Positions 52,990 to 60,622 of a stretch of DNA of 64,000 bases are shown here, in pieces. The stretch is taken from positions 248,001 through 312,000 of the forward strand of contig NZ_CP036282.1 in the NCBI RefSeq assembly GCF_006974105.1, read 5' to 3'. The DNA is from Rhodoferax aquaticus. GTDB lineage: Bacteria; Pseudomonadota; Gammaproteobacteria; Burkholderiales; Burkholderiaceae_C. The notes beneath the pieces were generated by a model, which worked only from the letters and a program-made list of their open reading frames with translations, made no database searches and was not told where the DNA came from. The translations under genes and the position numbers were made by a program. How positions within the stretch are numbered: position 1 is the first letter of the stretch; every line of letters starts with the position of its first letter.

Positions 52990-53910
52990 GTGATTGACCT
53001 CAACCAAATCGCCCTGTTTGTGCAGGTGGTGCAAGCGGGTAGCTTTGCCCAAGCCGCGCGACGCCTGGGTGTGCCGCCCACCACCTTGAGCCGCCAAGTG
53101 GCGCAGCTTGAAGACACGCTGCAGGCGCGGCTGCTGCAGCGCACCACGCGCAAACTGAGCCTGACCGATGCGGGCCGCACCTTGTTTGACCGCGCGGTGA
53201 CGCAAATTGACGCATTGGCCGACGCGGCTGCCGCGCTCAGCGGCGAAAGCCAAACGCCTAAGGGCGCGGTGCGGGTGGCCGCCACGGCGGGGTTTTTTGA
53301 GTCGTTTCGCATGCAGTGGGTGCAAGAGTTTTTGCAGCGCTACCCCCAAGTGCAGCTGGAGTTTGTCCTCAGCGATGGCATGGCTGACTTTGTGGGCGAG
53401 GGCATTGATGTGGCCTTTCGTGGCAGCGCCGAGTTGCCAGACTCCAGCTTGGTGGCCCGCCGCTTGGCCAGCGGAACTTTGGCTTTGGCGGCTAGCCCCG
53501 CCTACCTGGCCGAGCGCGGTACCCCGGCCGATGCTTGGGCGCTGACCCAGCACGACTGCATACGCGCCAGCGGCAAAGCGGGCCCGTCGCTCTGGCGCTT
53601 GGTGGGGCCAGAGGGGCCGGTGCAAGTGCCCGTGACGGGCCGGTTTTGCGCCAATACCGGCATGGCCCAGCGCCAAGCGGCAGAGGCGGGCCTAGGCATT
53701 TGCTTGCTGCCCTTCAACTTGCTGCAGACCAGCATTCAAACAGGCCGTCTGGTGGAGGTGTTGCCGGGTATAGCGAGCAGCGTGGGCAACCTGTATGTGG
53801 TCTACCCCAGCCGCCGCCATGTGCCGCCTGCGGTGACCGCTTTTGTGGACATGGTGGTGGAGCGCATGGTGCCCTTGGCGGCGCAACTGGGCGCTCAGCC
53901 TGCTACTTAG
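52990..53910 (+). CDS. LysR family transcriptional regulator
   Basis: LysR regulator of about 306 residues. The N-terminal wHTH reads LNQIALFVQVVQAGSFAQAA then RRLGVPPTTLSRQVAQLE, and the effector-binding domain follows (GAVRVAATAGFFESF...). The start GTG 52990 is the best fit to the family N-terminus; an ATG at 52924 adds 22 unconserved residues. Divergent from the pirin gene with ~110 bp between; LysR regulators typically control the divergent gene. The stop overlaps the stop of the convergent photolyase gene by 2 nt. Confidence 0.87.
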   Translation: MIDLNQIALFVQVVQAGSFAQAARRLGVPPTTLSRQVAQLEDTLQARLLQRTTRKLSLTDAGRTLFDRAVTQIDALADAAAALSGESQTPKGAVRVAATAGFFESFRMQWVQEFLQRYPQVQLEFVLSDGMADFVGEGIDVAFRGSAELPDSSLVARRLASGTLALAASPAYLAERGTPADAWALTQHDCIRASGKAGPSLWRLVGPEGPVQVPVTGRFCANTGMAQRQAAEAGLGICLLPFNLLQTSIQTGRLVEVLPGIASSVGNLYVVYPSRRHVPPAVTAFVDMVVERMVPLAAQLGAQPAT

Positions 53911-55481
53911 GGCCCACGCGTTGGCAGCCCGCGGTGTGCTTGCGCCTGCGAGGCAATGGCTGCGCGTGCATCCGTGTCCAGCCGCGCCAGGTTCTTGAGC
54001 TGCATGGCCATGCGGGGGTTCTTTTTTAATAGATATTCGTGGCGTGCCAAGAAGTCCCAGTACAGGGTGGTGAAAGGGCAGGCCTGTGGTCCGGTCGATT
54101 GCGCAGGGTCGTATTTGCAGCCTGCGCAGTGGTTGCTCATGCGTTGGATGTATTTGCCGCTGGCCACATAGGGCTTGCTTGCCATCAGGCCACCGTCACT
54201 GAACTGGCCCATGCCCAGTGTGTTGGGCAACTCCACCCACTCCACCGCGTCCACATACACACTGAGGTACCAGGCGTGCACCGCCTGTGGCCGCACACCG
54301 CGTAGCAGCGCGTAGAGCCCCGTCACCATCAGGCGCTGGATGTGGTGGGCGTAGCCGTGTTCCAGTGTTTGGGTGATGGCGTCTTGGAGGCAGGCCATAT
54401 CGGTGTCGCCCGTCCAGTACCACGCGGGCAAGTCGGCCTGCGCGTCCAAGGCATTGCGCTCCAGGTAGCTGGGCATTTGGGTCCAGTAGATGCCGCGCAC
54501 ATACTCGCGCCAGCCCAGAATCTGCCGAATAAAACCCTCCACCGCGGCCAGCGGTGCGTGGCCGCTGCGGTAGGCGTCTTCGGCGGCCTGCACCACTTCG
54601 CGCGGGTTCAACAGCTTGAGGTTGAGCGCGCAGCTCAGGTGTGAGTGGTACAGCCAGGCTTCGCCTGCCCACATGGCGTCTTCGTACTTGCCAAACAAGG
54701 GCAAACGCTCGGCAATAAAGGCCTGCAACGCCACCAGTGCCTGCTCGCGGGTGACCGGCCAGCCAAAGCTGTTGAGCAGGCCGGGGTGGCTCGCAAATTG
54801 GGTGTTGACCAAAGCGATGACAGCTTGCGTGGTGGCGTCTGGCGCAAACCGGGTGGGCGCTGGCACGTTCTGTGGCCCTTGCTTGCCAAATGACTCGCGG
54901 TTGTCTGCATCAAAGTTCCATTGGCCACCGATGGGTGCATCGCCGTCCATCAGGATGCGGTGCTTGTGCCGGAGTTCGCGGTACCAGTACTCTAGGCGCA
55001 GCTGTTTGCGGCCCTTGGCGTGGGCTGCAAATTCGCGCACGGTGCTGAAAAAGTGCGTGTCATCGCGCAGGTCCAGCGGCAGCTGGTGCCGGGCCGCCAC
55101 GGCGCGCAAGTCTTGCAGCACGCGCCAGTCGCCGGGGGCCGTCAGCACCAGGCCAACGGGCTGGTAACGGGCAATAGCGTGGGCGAGTTGCAAGGCCAGC
55201 GTGCCTTGGTTGTCGGGGTCGTCTAGGCGTGTGTAGGCCACGGGCAGGCCTTGCCGTAGCAACGCGTCTGCAAAGTGGCGCATAGCGCTTAGGAACACGG
55301 CGACGCGTTGCTTGGCCGACCACACATGGGTGGACTCTTCGCGCACCTCGGCCATCCACACCAGGTCTTGGGCAGCGTCAAAGCCCTGCAGCGCGGTGGA
55401 CTGCAGATCCAGCTGGTCACCCAACACAATGACCAGCTTGCGTACGCGGGTCGGCACGGCGGCAGACAGCGGGGCGCTCAT
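53907..55481 (-). CDS. Fe-S cluster cryptochrome/(6-4) photolyase-type protein
   Basis: Flavoprotein of 524 residues of the FeS-BCP/CryB-PhrB group (deoxyribodipyrimidine photolyase-related). LVIVLGDQLDLQSTALQGF is the characteristic start. Conserved Cys near the C-terminus (SNHCAGCKYDPAQ, GPQACPFTTLYWDF) with one earlier Cys bind the 4Fe-4S cluster in the family; TLGMGQFSDGG and LYWDFLARHE are family hallmarks. Likely (6-4) photoproduct repair or blue-light signalling. ATG overlaps the stop of a DUF2256 gene. It ends tail to tail with the LysR gene. Confidence 0.9.
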   Translation of the reverse strand: MSAPLSAAVPTRVRKLVIVLGDQLDLQSTALQGFDAAQDLVWMAEVREESTHVWSAKQRVAVFLSAMRHFADALLRQGLPVAYTRLDDPDNQGTLALQLAHAIARYQPVGLVLTAPGDWRVLQDLRAVAARHQLPLDLRDDTHFFSTVREFAAHAKGRKQLRLEYWYRELRHKHRILMDGDAPIGGQWNFDADNRESFGKQGPQNVPAPTRFAPDATTQAVIALVNTQFASHPGLLNSFGWPVTREQALVALQAFIAERLPLFGKYEDAMWAGEAWLYHSHLSCALNLKLLNPREVVQAAEDAYRSGHAPLAAVEGFIRQILGWREYVRGIYWTQMPSYLERNALDAQADLPAWYWTGDTDMACLQDAITQTLEHGYAHHIQRLMVTGLYALLRGVRPQAVHAWYLSVYVDAVEWVELPNTLGMGQFSDGGLMASKPYVASGKYIQRMSNHCAGCKYDPAQSTGPQACPFTTLYWDFLARHEYLLKKNPRMAMQLKNLARLDTDARAAIASQAQAHRGLPTRGP

Positions 55482-55642
55482 GGCGTTTGCTTCAACGTCT
55501 TTTTGGCGCGGCAAGCGTCTGAGCAGTACAGCACGCTCTCCCAGTTTTTGGCCCAGGCCTTGCGCCAGGTCATGGTGCGGCCACACACCGCGCAGGGCTT
55601 GCGGGGCAGGGATTGCTTATTGCCTTTGAAGTCGTTTTTCAT
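55478..55642 (-). CDS. DUF2256 family Cys-rich protein
   Basis: Small protein of 54 residues, too short for routine ORF calling. LPRKPCAVCGRTMTWRKAWA then VLYCSDACR gives the paired CxxC ... CxxxC zinc-type motif and the conserved W-R-K-x-W of DUF2256. The function is unknown; DUF2256 is found beside or fused to cryptochrome/photolyase-related genes. Its TGA overlaps the ATG of the photolyase gene by 4 nt, so it is translationally coupled to it. Confidence 0.85.
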   Translation of the reverse strand: MKNDFKGNKQSLPRKPCAVCGRTMTWRKAWAKNWESVLYCSDACRAKKTLKQTP

Positions 55643-55669
55643 GGGGGTGGTGCTTACAGTTCTCGCGGC

Positions 55670-55780
55670 TCAGGCAAACAGGTCGCCCTGTGGTGATGGG
55701 GCGTCCGTCGCCACCAGGGGTGCATGGTCATGCACCCGCAAATCGCGTTTGAACCAGACCAGCGCCCGCGTGCTTGCCAT
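55670..55780 (-). pseudogene. 36-codon relic of a second photolyase/cryptochrome gene
   Basis: From ATG 55780 the frame encodes MASTRALVWFKRDLRVHDHA and then reaches SPQGDLFA and a stop after 36 codons. RALVWFKRDLRVHDHAPLV is the classic N-terminus of photolyase/cryptochrome proteins, normally ~470-510 residues long. The end, PQGDLF, resembles the short acidic C-terminal tail of some cryptochromes. So the gene seems to have lost nearly everything between its first ~24 and last ~10 codons while keeping the frame. It lies between DUF2805 and DUF2256 in the operon. Confidence 0.7.
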
Positions 55781-55792
55781 GGCTGTTGCAGC

Positions 55793-56065
55793 CTAGGGCC
55801 GCGTGTGGCTCGCGCGGTGGCGCAAATGCACAGCCCCGCGCAGGGCCGCATGCTTGGTGGTGCGCCCGGCCATGCGCTTGCGCCACATGCGAAAAGACGA
55901 TGGCTTCATGTGCCTGCGCATCAGGTCAATCACCGCAGATTCGTTGCGGCCGAACTGGGCTTCAATCGCTTCAAAACTGGTGCGGTCTTCCCACGCCATT
56001 TCCACAATGCGCGAGACCTCGCCCTCCGTCAAAGACCAGATGCCTGGCGTGCTCGCACGGGTCAT
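55793..56065 (-). CDS. DUF2805 (TIGR03643) family protein
   Basis: Basic protein of 90 residues. WSLTEGEVSRIVEMAWEDRT and then IDLMRRHMKPSSFRMWRKRM match the TIGR03643/DUF2805 family, a conserved helix-turn-helix-like basic domain of unknown function. The family occurs near photolyase and cryptochrome genes. ATG 56065 overlaps the stop of the DUF3429 gene by 4 nt; the frame continues upstream, but coupling fixes the start. Confidence 0.82.
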   Translation of the reverse strand: MTRASTPGIWSLTEGEVSRIVEMAWEDRTSFEAIEAQFGRNESAVIDLMRRHMKPSSFRMWRKRMAGRTTKHAALRGAVHLRHRASHTRP

Positions 56066-56508
56066 GCTGCCAATGCCACAGCGCCCAGAACGCAAGCCGC
56101 GCTAGCGATGCAGGTCAGCACCAAGCGCATGGGCAACCAGCCTTGCAGTGCAAAGCGTGGGTACACCTGCCGGTCTACTGCCAAGCAGGTCCACAAGGCA
56201 GCCGCCAGCACATAAGCCCCCAGCACGGGTGGCAGCAACAAGGCCAACCACGCCACCAGGCTGGGTAGCACCCCCCAAACCCATGTGAGGGTGCGGTTGT
56301 GGGGTTCGCGCATGGCCAGTCCCCAGTGGATCGCACCTAAAAAGCTCACGATGGTGGCCCCATACGAGAGCAAAGCGTAGAGCACTCGGCCTTGCTGCTC
56401 TGCGGCTACGAGGTGCATGGCCACTGCGCAGCCCACAAACGGCAGCAGACCGGCATAGCCCAATGCCAGCACGGCGGCGTTGGGGCGCTGGGTGGATGGG
56501 GTGTTCAT
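56062..56508 (-). CDS. DUF3429 membrane protein
   Basis: Membrane protein of 148 residues with about four to five helices (ALGYAGLLPFVGCAVAMH; LLSYGATIVSFLGAIHWGLA; LPSLVAWLALLLPPVLG). The motif FLGAIHWGLAM is the DUF3429 signature. The function is unknown. The start ATG 56508 overlaps the stop of the Cys-rich gene upstream, and its stop overlaps the DUF2805 start, so the three are translationally coupled. Confidence 0.83.
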   Translation of the reverse strand: MNTPSTQRPNAAVLALGYAGLLPFVGCAVAMHLVAAEQQGRVLYALLSYGATIVSFLGAIHWGLAMREPHNRTLTWVWGVLPSLVAWLALLLPPVLGAYVLAAALWTCLAVDRQVYPRFALQGWLPMRLVLTCIASAACVLGAVALAA

Positions 56509-56678
56509 ACGGGGTCTGGCTCTTGCGCAGCTTGAGGGGGAGGTGGCGTTGTGTCGTGTGCCACAGCAGGTGTGGGGCGGCACATTTTTTCGCCGTCCCA
56601 CTGTTGGCCGCACCAGCAGCGGCCTTTCGCATCAATGATGCAGGTGCCTGTGCCGCAGCAGCGTTCGTCGTCTTGCAT
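56505..56678 (-). CDS. Small Cys-rich protein
   Basis: Protein of 57 residues. ERCCGTGTCIIDAKGRCWCG then GEKMC gives six Cys in about 28 residues, in the order CC-x3-C-x8-C-x-C-x8-C, suggesting a zinc or iron-sulphur site or an iron-responsive fold. The rest of the protein is Pro/Thr-rich and probably flexible. ATG 56678 has GGAG 7 nt upstream; a longer frame to 56882 lacks a good start. First gene of the operon ending in the Fe-S photolyase. I do not know the family. Confidence 0.75.
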   Translation of the reverse strand: MQDDERCCGTGTCIIDAKGRCWCGQQWDGEKMCRPTPAVAHDTTPPPPQAAQEPDPV

Positions 56679-56869
56679 AAGAGGTCTCCAAAGGGTCCGG
56701 GGCTGGTGGTTGATTGGTTGAACCGTGGATTTTGTCGCTTTGAGCGCAAGGCCGCGCGCTCTAAGGGAATTGCCCCCATCAGGGTCTAGTGCTGCGGCGA
56801 TACTTAGCCCGTGCGCTTGATGGACAGACCCCGGTGGGCTGGGCGTTTCACGGATGGAGAATCTTGCCC

Positions 56870-57475
56870 ATGCAGTCTGCAACGGCCGATGTGTTTGACG
56901 AGGCGTATTACCAGCGCTTTTACTTTGATAAAAAAACCAGCGTGGTCGACCCTGGCCATGTGCAGCGCTTGGGCGCGTTTGTGTGCAGCTACTTGCAGTA
57001 CCTGCGCGTGCCGGTGAAGCGTGTGCTGGATGTGGGCTGTGGCATTGGCCTGTGGCGCGATGTGGTGGGCAAGCACTACCCGCAAGCGCGCTACCAAGGC
57101 GTGGAGTTCAGCACCTACCTGTGCGAGCGCTATGGGTGGGCGCAGGGCTCGGTGGTGGACTACCGGGCCAAGTCGCCGTTTGACTTGGTGATATGCCAAG
57201 GTGTGTTGCCCTACCTCAGCGCACCAGACTTGCAGCGGGCCTTGGCCAACTTAGGTGCTTTGTGCCACGGTGCCTTGTACATCGAAGCTGTGACCCGCGA
57301 GGACTGGGAGCAAGACGTGGTGGACGACACCTTGACCGACCCACGCCTGCTCAAACACCCTGCCAAGTTGTACCGCACGGGCTTGCAAGCCCACTTTATC
57401 GAGATAGGCGGAGGGCTGTGGCTCAGCCGCAAGGCCGAGCTTCCGCTGTTTGCGCTGGAGCGTGCGGGCCCTTAA
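56870..57475 (+). CDS. Class I SAM-dependent methyltransferase
   Basis: Methyltransferase of about 201 residues. VKRVLDVGCGIGLWRDVV is motif I for SAM binding, YQGVEFSTYLCERYG motif II and FDLVICQGVLPYL motif IV. The substrate is unknown. The start is ATG 56870 (MQSATADVF); a GTG at 56789 would add 27 residues. Divergent from the photolyase operon with about 190 bp between, so the two could share a regulatory region. Confidence 0.82.
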   Translation: MQSATADVFDEAYYQRFYFDKKTSVVDPGHVQRLGAFVCSYLQYLRVPVKRVLDVGCGIGLWRDVVGKHYPQARYQGVEFSTYLCERYGWAQGSVVDYRAKSPFDLVICQGVLPYLSAPDLQRALANLGALCHGALYIEAVTREDWEQDVVDDTLTDPRLLKHPAKLYRTGLQAHFIEIGGGLWLSRKAELPLFALERAGP

Positions 57476-57496
57476 CGGGCGAGCACGCCCAGCTGC

Positions 57497-58882
57497 CTAT
57501 TGCAGCGTTTCCAAGCGCAAGGTGTGCACTGCGCCACGCACTGCGCCAACTTGCCGCAGTGCGGCCAATGCAGCGTCCAGCGCGTTGGGTGATAGCGCTT
57601 GGGTTAGCAGCACCACAGCAAGCTGTTCGCCCTTGTCGCTAAACGAGTGCAGCTCTACCTTGGGCAAGCCTGCAGCGTGGCATTGCGCAAGCAGCTCAGT
57701 GGGCGAGTAGGTGTGCGCGCCGATGTTAAAGCGCACATAAAACCGGCTCTGCGCATGCCCGGTGTTACACACAGGCAAGGGTTTTAATGCACTGGCTTGA
57801 ATGCCCAAGTAGGGCACGCGCAACGGTGCAGGCAGCCGCGCGCTGCGACACAGGTCCACCAAGTCGGCAATCACGGCGGAAGCGGTTTGCTCTGAGCCTG
57901 CACCTGCGCCGTAGTACATGGTGAGGCCCGCAGCATCGCTTTTCACCATCACCGCGTTCATGGAGCCATGCACCTGGGCCAGCAAATGGTCTTGCGGGAG
58001 TAGACAAGGCTGCACCCGCAACTCCAAGCCCTGTTCATTGCGCTTGGCAATGCCCAAGAGCTTGACTTGGTAGCCCAAGCGCGCGGCGTAGTCGATGTCT
58101 TCGCCCGTGAGTTGGGTGATGCCTTGGGTATGCACCTGTGCAAATTGCAAAGGCGTGCCAAAGGCGTTGGATGCCAACAGTGCGAGCTTGTGCGCAGCGT
58201 CGCCGCCTTCCACGTCCAAGGTGGGGTCGGCTTCTGCAAAGCCTTGGGCCTGGGCATCTGCCAGGGCCTGGGCAAAGCTCACGCCTTGGGTGCGCATGGC
58301 CGACAAAATGAAATTGCTGGTGCCGTTGATGATGCCTGCCAACCACTCAATGCGGTTGGCGCTCAAGCCTTCGCGCAAGGCTTTGATGATGGGGATGCTC
58401 ACCGCCACCGCACCCTCGTACGCCAGCACCACGCCTTGCGCTTGGGCTGCGGCAAAAAGCGCGTTGCCATGCTCGGCCAACAAAGCTTTGTTGGCGGTCA
58501 CCACATGCTTGCCATTGGCGATGGCGCGAAGCACCAAGTCTTTAGCCACAGTGGTTCCGCCCAGCACTTCCACGACCACGTCCACCTCGGGCAGGTCCAC
58601 CAGCGCAAACGGGTCGCTCAGCAGGGTGACCTCGGGCGCCAGCAGGGCTTGGGCGCGTGCCGTGTTGCGCACCGCCACAGCGACCACTTCAATGGCTTGG
58701 CCCGTGCGCATAGCAATCAGGTCCGCGTTGCGGCGCAGCACGGTGTAGGTGCCCAAGCCCACAGTGCCCAAACCGAGCAGACCTACGCGCAGTGGCGCGA
58801 TGGATGGGGGCATGGAAGTGGCCGTGGCGGACGGGATTGCCACATGAGGATTGGAACGACTAAACGCAGGATCTTGGTACAT
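57497..58882 (-). CDS. hom: Homoserine dehydrogenase
   Basis: Makes homoserine from aspartate semialdehyde with NAD(P)H, for threonine, isoleucine and methionine, 461 residues. LRVGLLGLGTVGLGTYTVL is the Rossmann motif near residue 35; AYEGAVAVSIPIIKALREGL and INGTSNFILSAM are catalytic-domain signatures, and the C-terminal ~85 residues form an ACT domain for threonine feedback. ATG 58882 has GGAG 6 nt upstream; this gives a 30-residue N-terminal tail not common to the family, with an alternative ATG at 58813. A Thr-rich leader peptide and hairpin lie upstream. Confidence 0.94.
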   Translation of the reverse strand: MYQDPAFSRSNPHVAIPSATATSMPPSIAPLRVGLLGLGTVGLGTYTVLRRNADLIAMRTGQAIEVVAVAVRNTARAQALLAPEVTLLSDPFALVDLPEVDVVVEVLGGTTVAKDLVLRAIANGKHVVTANKALLAEHGNALFAAAQAQGVVLAYEGAVAVSIPIIKALREGLSANRIEWLAGIINGTSNFILSAMRTQGVSFAQALADAQAQGFAEADPTLDVEGGDAAHKLALLASNAFGTPLQFAQVHTQGITQLTGEDIDYAARLGYQVKLLGIAKRNEQGLELRVQPCLLPQDHLLAQVHGSMNAVMVKSDAAGLTMYYGAGAGSEQTASAVIADLVDLCRSARLPAPLRVPYLGIQASALKPLPVCNTGHAQSRFYVRFNIGAHTYSPTELLAQCHAAGLPKVELHSFSDKGEQLAVVLLTQALSPNALDAALAALRQVGAVRGAVHTLRLETLQ

Positions 58883-58944
58883 CAAACTCTCCAAACAGTT
58901 GCTACTCCAGCTGCCTAGCTGGGTTGTTCAGAGAGAAACACCAC

Positions 58945-58967
58945 CAGGCAGCCAGTACGGCCACCTG
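58945..58967 (-). terminator. Putative attenuator hairpin upstream of hom
   Basis: On the minus strand CAGGTGGCC and GGCTGCCTG form a 9-bp stem (two G-U pairs) with loop GTACT, then GTGGTGTTTCTCTCT, a moderate U tract. The left arm GGTGGCCGTA can instead pair with CACGGCCGCC, the last codons of the leader peptide, so the two structures exclude each other. The arrangement fits ribosome-mediated attenuation. Confidence 0.5.
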
Positions 58968-58975
58968 CACGACGC

Positions 58976-59008
58976 TCAGGCGGCCGTGGTTGTCATGGTG
59001 GTAATCAT
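58976..59008 (-). CDS. Threonine-type leader peptide upstream of hom
   Basis: A short frame on the minus strand reads MITTMTTTAA and stops 94 nt before the hom start. Five of ten codons are Thr (ACC/ACG/ACA) and one is Ile, like the thrL leader of enterics. A purine-rich AGG lies about 8 nt before the ATG. It would stall the ribosome when charged Thr-tRNA is scarce and so control the downstream hairpin. In the remaining ~250 bp between hom and the MocR gene no further gene was seen. Confidence 0.55.
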   Translation of the reverse strand: MITTMTTTAA

Positions 59009-59146
59009 GTGTGTGCCTATCGACGCTTTGCTTGCGCGCACCACTTCCTTCGCAGCCGTAGCAGCGGGGGTGGGGAGCCAATAGGAGTTACACAACATGG
59101 GAATAAGCATAGCACGGCCTTAGCCGCACGAGCTTGCAGGCAAGCC

Positions 59147-60613
59147 TTAGGCCTTGCGCTTGGCGCTCTCGCTGGCGGCCTTGTGGGCGCGGCCCAGTAC
59201 CTCGCGCGCACCCGCCAAAGACTGCAGTCGCTCGCTCAAATAGCTCGACACGCGCAGGTTTTGGCTGATCACCGCATTGAAGCGTATGTGGGCGTCGTAG
59301 TCTCGGGTGGCGGAAAACGTGGTGCCTCGCACCAGCAAGATTTTGTTGCGGTAAGCGTCTTGCACCAGCAGCTCTAGGTCAGTGCCAGCGGGCACCTTGC
59401 CCCATAAAAACAAACCGCCCTCGCCGGGGTGGTCTAGCACAATGCCTGCCTCAGTGAGGAGCCGCGCGCTTACTTGGCGTGCCGCCATCAGTTTGGTGTT
59501 GAGCCGGTCTAAGTGCTTGCGCCAGCGCCCTGCGCTCAACACCTCCAGCATCACATACTCGTTGAGCGCTGGGGTGGTGAGGATGGAGTAAATCTTTTCG
59601 CGCATGAGCAGCTTGAGCAGCGAGTGGTCTGCGGCCATGTAGCCCATGCGCAAAGCGGGACTCAGCGCCTTGCAAAAGCTGGAGTAGTAAATTACCCGGT
59701 CCAGGCCCGACAAGCTGGCCACGCGCGTGGCGTGGCCTGAGTGGAAGTGGCCGTGCACATCGTCTTCTGCAATCAAAAAACCGTGTTGCTGGGCCATGAC
59801 CAGCACCTTGTGCAAATTGGCGGCACTGCTGCCCCAGCCAGTGGGGTTGTGCAGCACGGTTTGGATGAACAGCAGTCGCGGGCGGTGCTCGCGGCAGGCA
59901 GTTTCTAGTTGCTCCAAGTCCATGCCATCGGGGCGGCGGGTGATGGGGATGATGCGAATGCCGTCTTTGCGTAGGCGCTCAAACATCAAGAAGTAGCCTG
60001 GGTCTTCCACCAGCACGGTGTCGCCGGGCTGCAAAAAAGCCCGGCAGATCAGGTCAATGGCGTGGGTGCTGCCAAAGGTGGTGAGAATGCGCCCCGCATC
60101 TACGGCAATACCCTGGCCACGCAACAACATGGCAATGCGTTCACGCAAGTCCGGCAGGCCTTGCGGCGGGCAGCGCGAGGCCATGCCCGCTGTCGCCCGC
60201 GCCAAGCCGCGGTGCACCACTGCGGCGGGTACACCATCTTCGAGCCAAGAGGGTGGCAGCGCCCCGCTGCTGGCCAACAAGAGGCCCGTGGGTTGGTCGT
60301 TGGCCTGCTGCGCGAGCCACACGCCGTCTTGTTCTTCACCCGCTTCGAGTGCGGAGGCGTCAGGCAAACTGGTGTTGCGGGTTTCACGCACGTAGTAGCC
60401 CGCCGTGCCGCGCGATTCGATCAGGCCCAGCGCCATCAAGCGGTCATAGGCCGTGACCACGGTGTTGGGGCTCACCGCCAGTTGCGCCGCCAACTGGCGT
60501 ATGGACATGAGCCGCGCAGTGGCTGGCAGCTGGCCGCCCGCAATCAGCTCGCGCAGGCGCAGCTCAATCTGGTCGGCCAGCGCGGTGGGGGCGTTGCGGT
60601 CTAGCGAAAACAT
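59147..60613 (-). CDS. MocR-type PLP-dependent transcriptional regulator
   Basis: Regulator of 488 residues: an N-terminal GntR-type winged helix (about 8-80; MSIRQLAAQLAVSPNTVVTA) fused to an aminotransferase-like domain (about 110-470). YSSFCKALSPALRMGYMAAD has the PLP-binding Lys, and LFIQTVLHNPTGWG the coenzyme-contact region. Such MocR/PdxR proteins control vitamin B6 or amino-acid transport genes. It lies 9 nt after a LysE exporter gene on the same strand, so it is probably co-transcribed with and regulates that exporter. Confidence 0.9.
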   Translation of the reverse strand: MFSLDRNAPTALADQIELRLRELIAGGQLPATARLMSIRQLAAQLAVSPNTVVTAYDRLMALGLIESRGTAGYYVRETRNTSLPDASALEAGEEQDGVWLAQQANDQPTGLLLASSGALPPSWLEDGVPAAVVHRGLARATAGMASRCPPQGLPDLRERIAMLLRGQGIAVDAGRILTTFGSTHAIDLICRAFLQPGDTVLVEDPGYFLMFERLRKDGIRIIPITRRPDGMDLEQLETACREHRPRLLFIQTVLHNPTGWGSSAANLHKVLVMAQQHGFLIAEDDVHGHFHSGHATRVASLSGLDRVIYYSSFCKALSPALRMGYMAADHSLLKLLMREKIYSILTTPALNEYVMLEVLSAGRWRKHLDRLNTKLMAARQVSARLLTEAGIVLDHPGEGGLFLWGKVPAGTDLELLVQDAYRNKILLVRGTTFSATRDYDAHIRFNAVISQNLRVSSYLSERLQSLAGAREVLGRAHKAASESAKRKA

Positions 60614-60622
60614 GGGCCAAGG

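Noticed and set aside
52036..53676. 546-codon frame covering the pirin gene and beyond
   Set aside because: Only the last 280 codons match pirin; the rest is antisense to the LysR gene.
53535..54029. 164-codon frame across the LysR end and photolyase end
   Set aside because: A shadow of the LysR and photolyase genes in high-GC DNA; composition typical of an alternative frame (Arg/Gly/Ala-rich).
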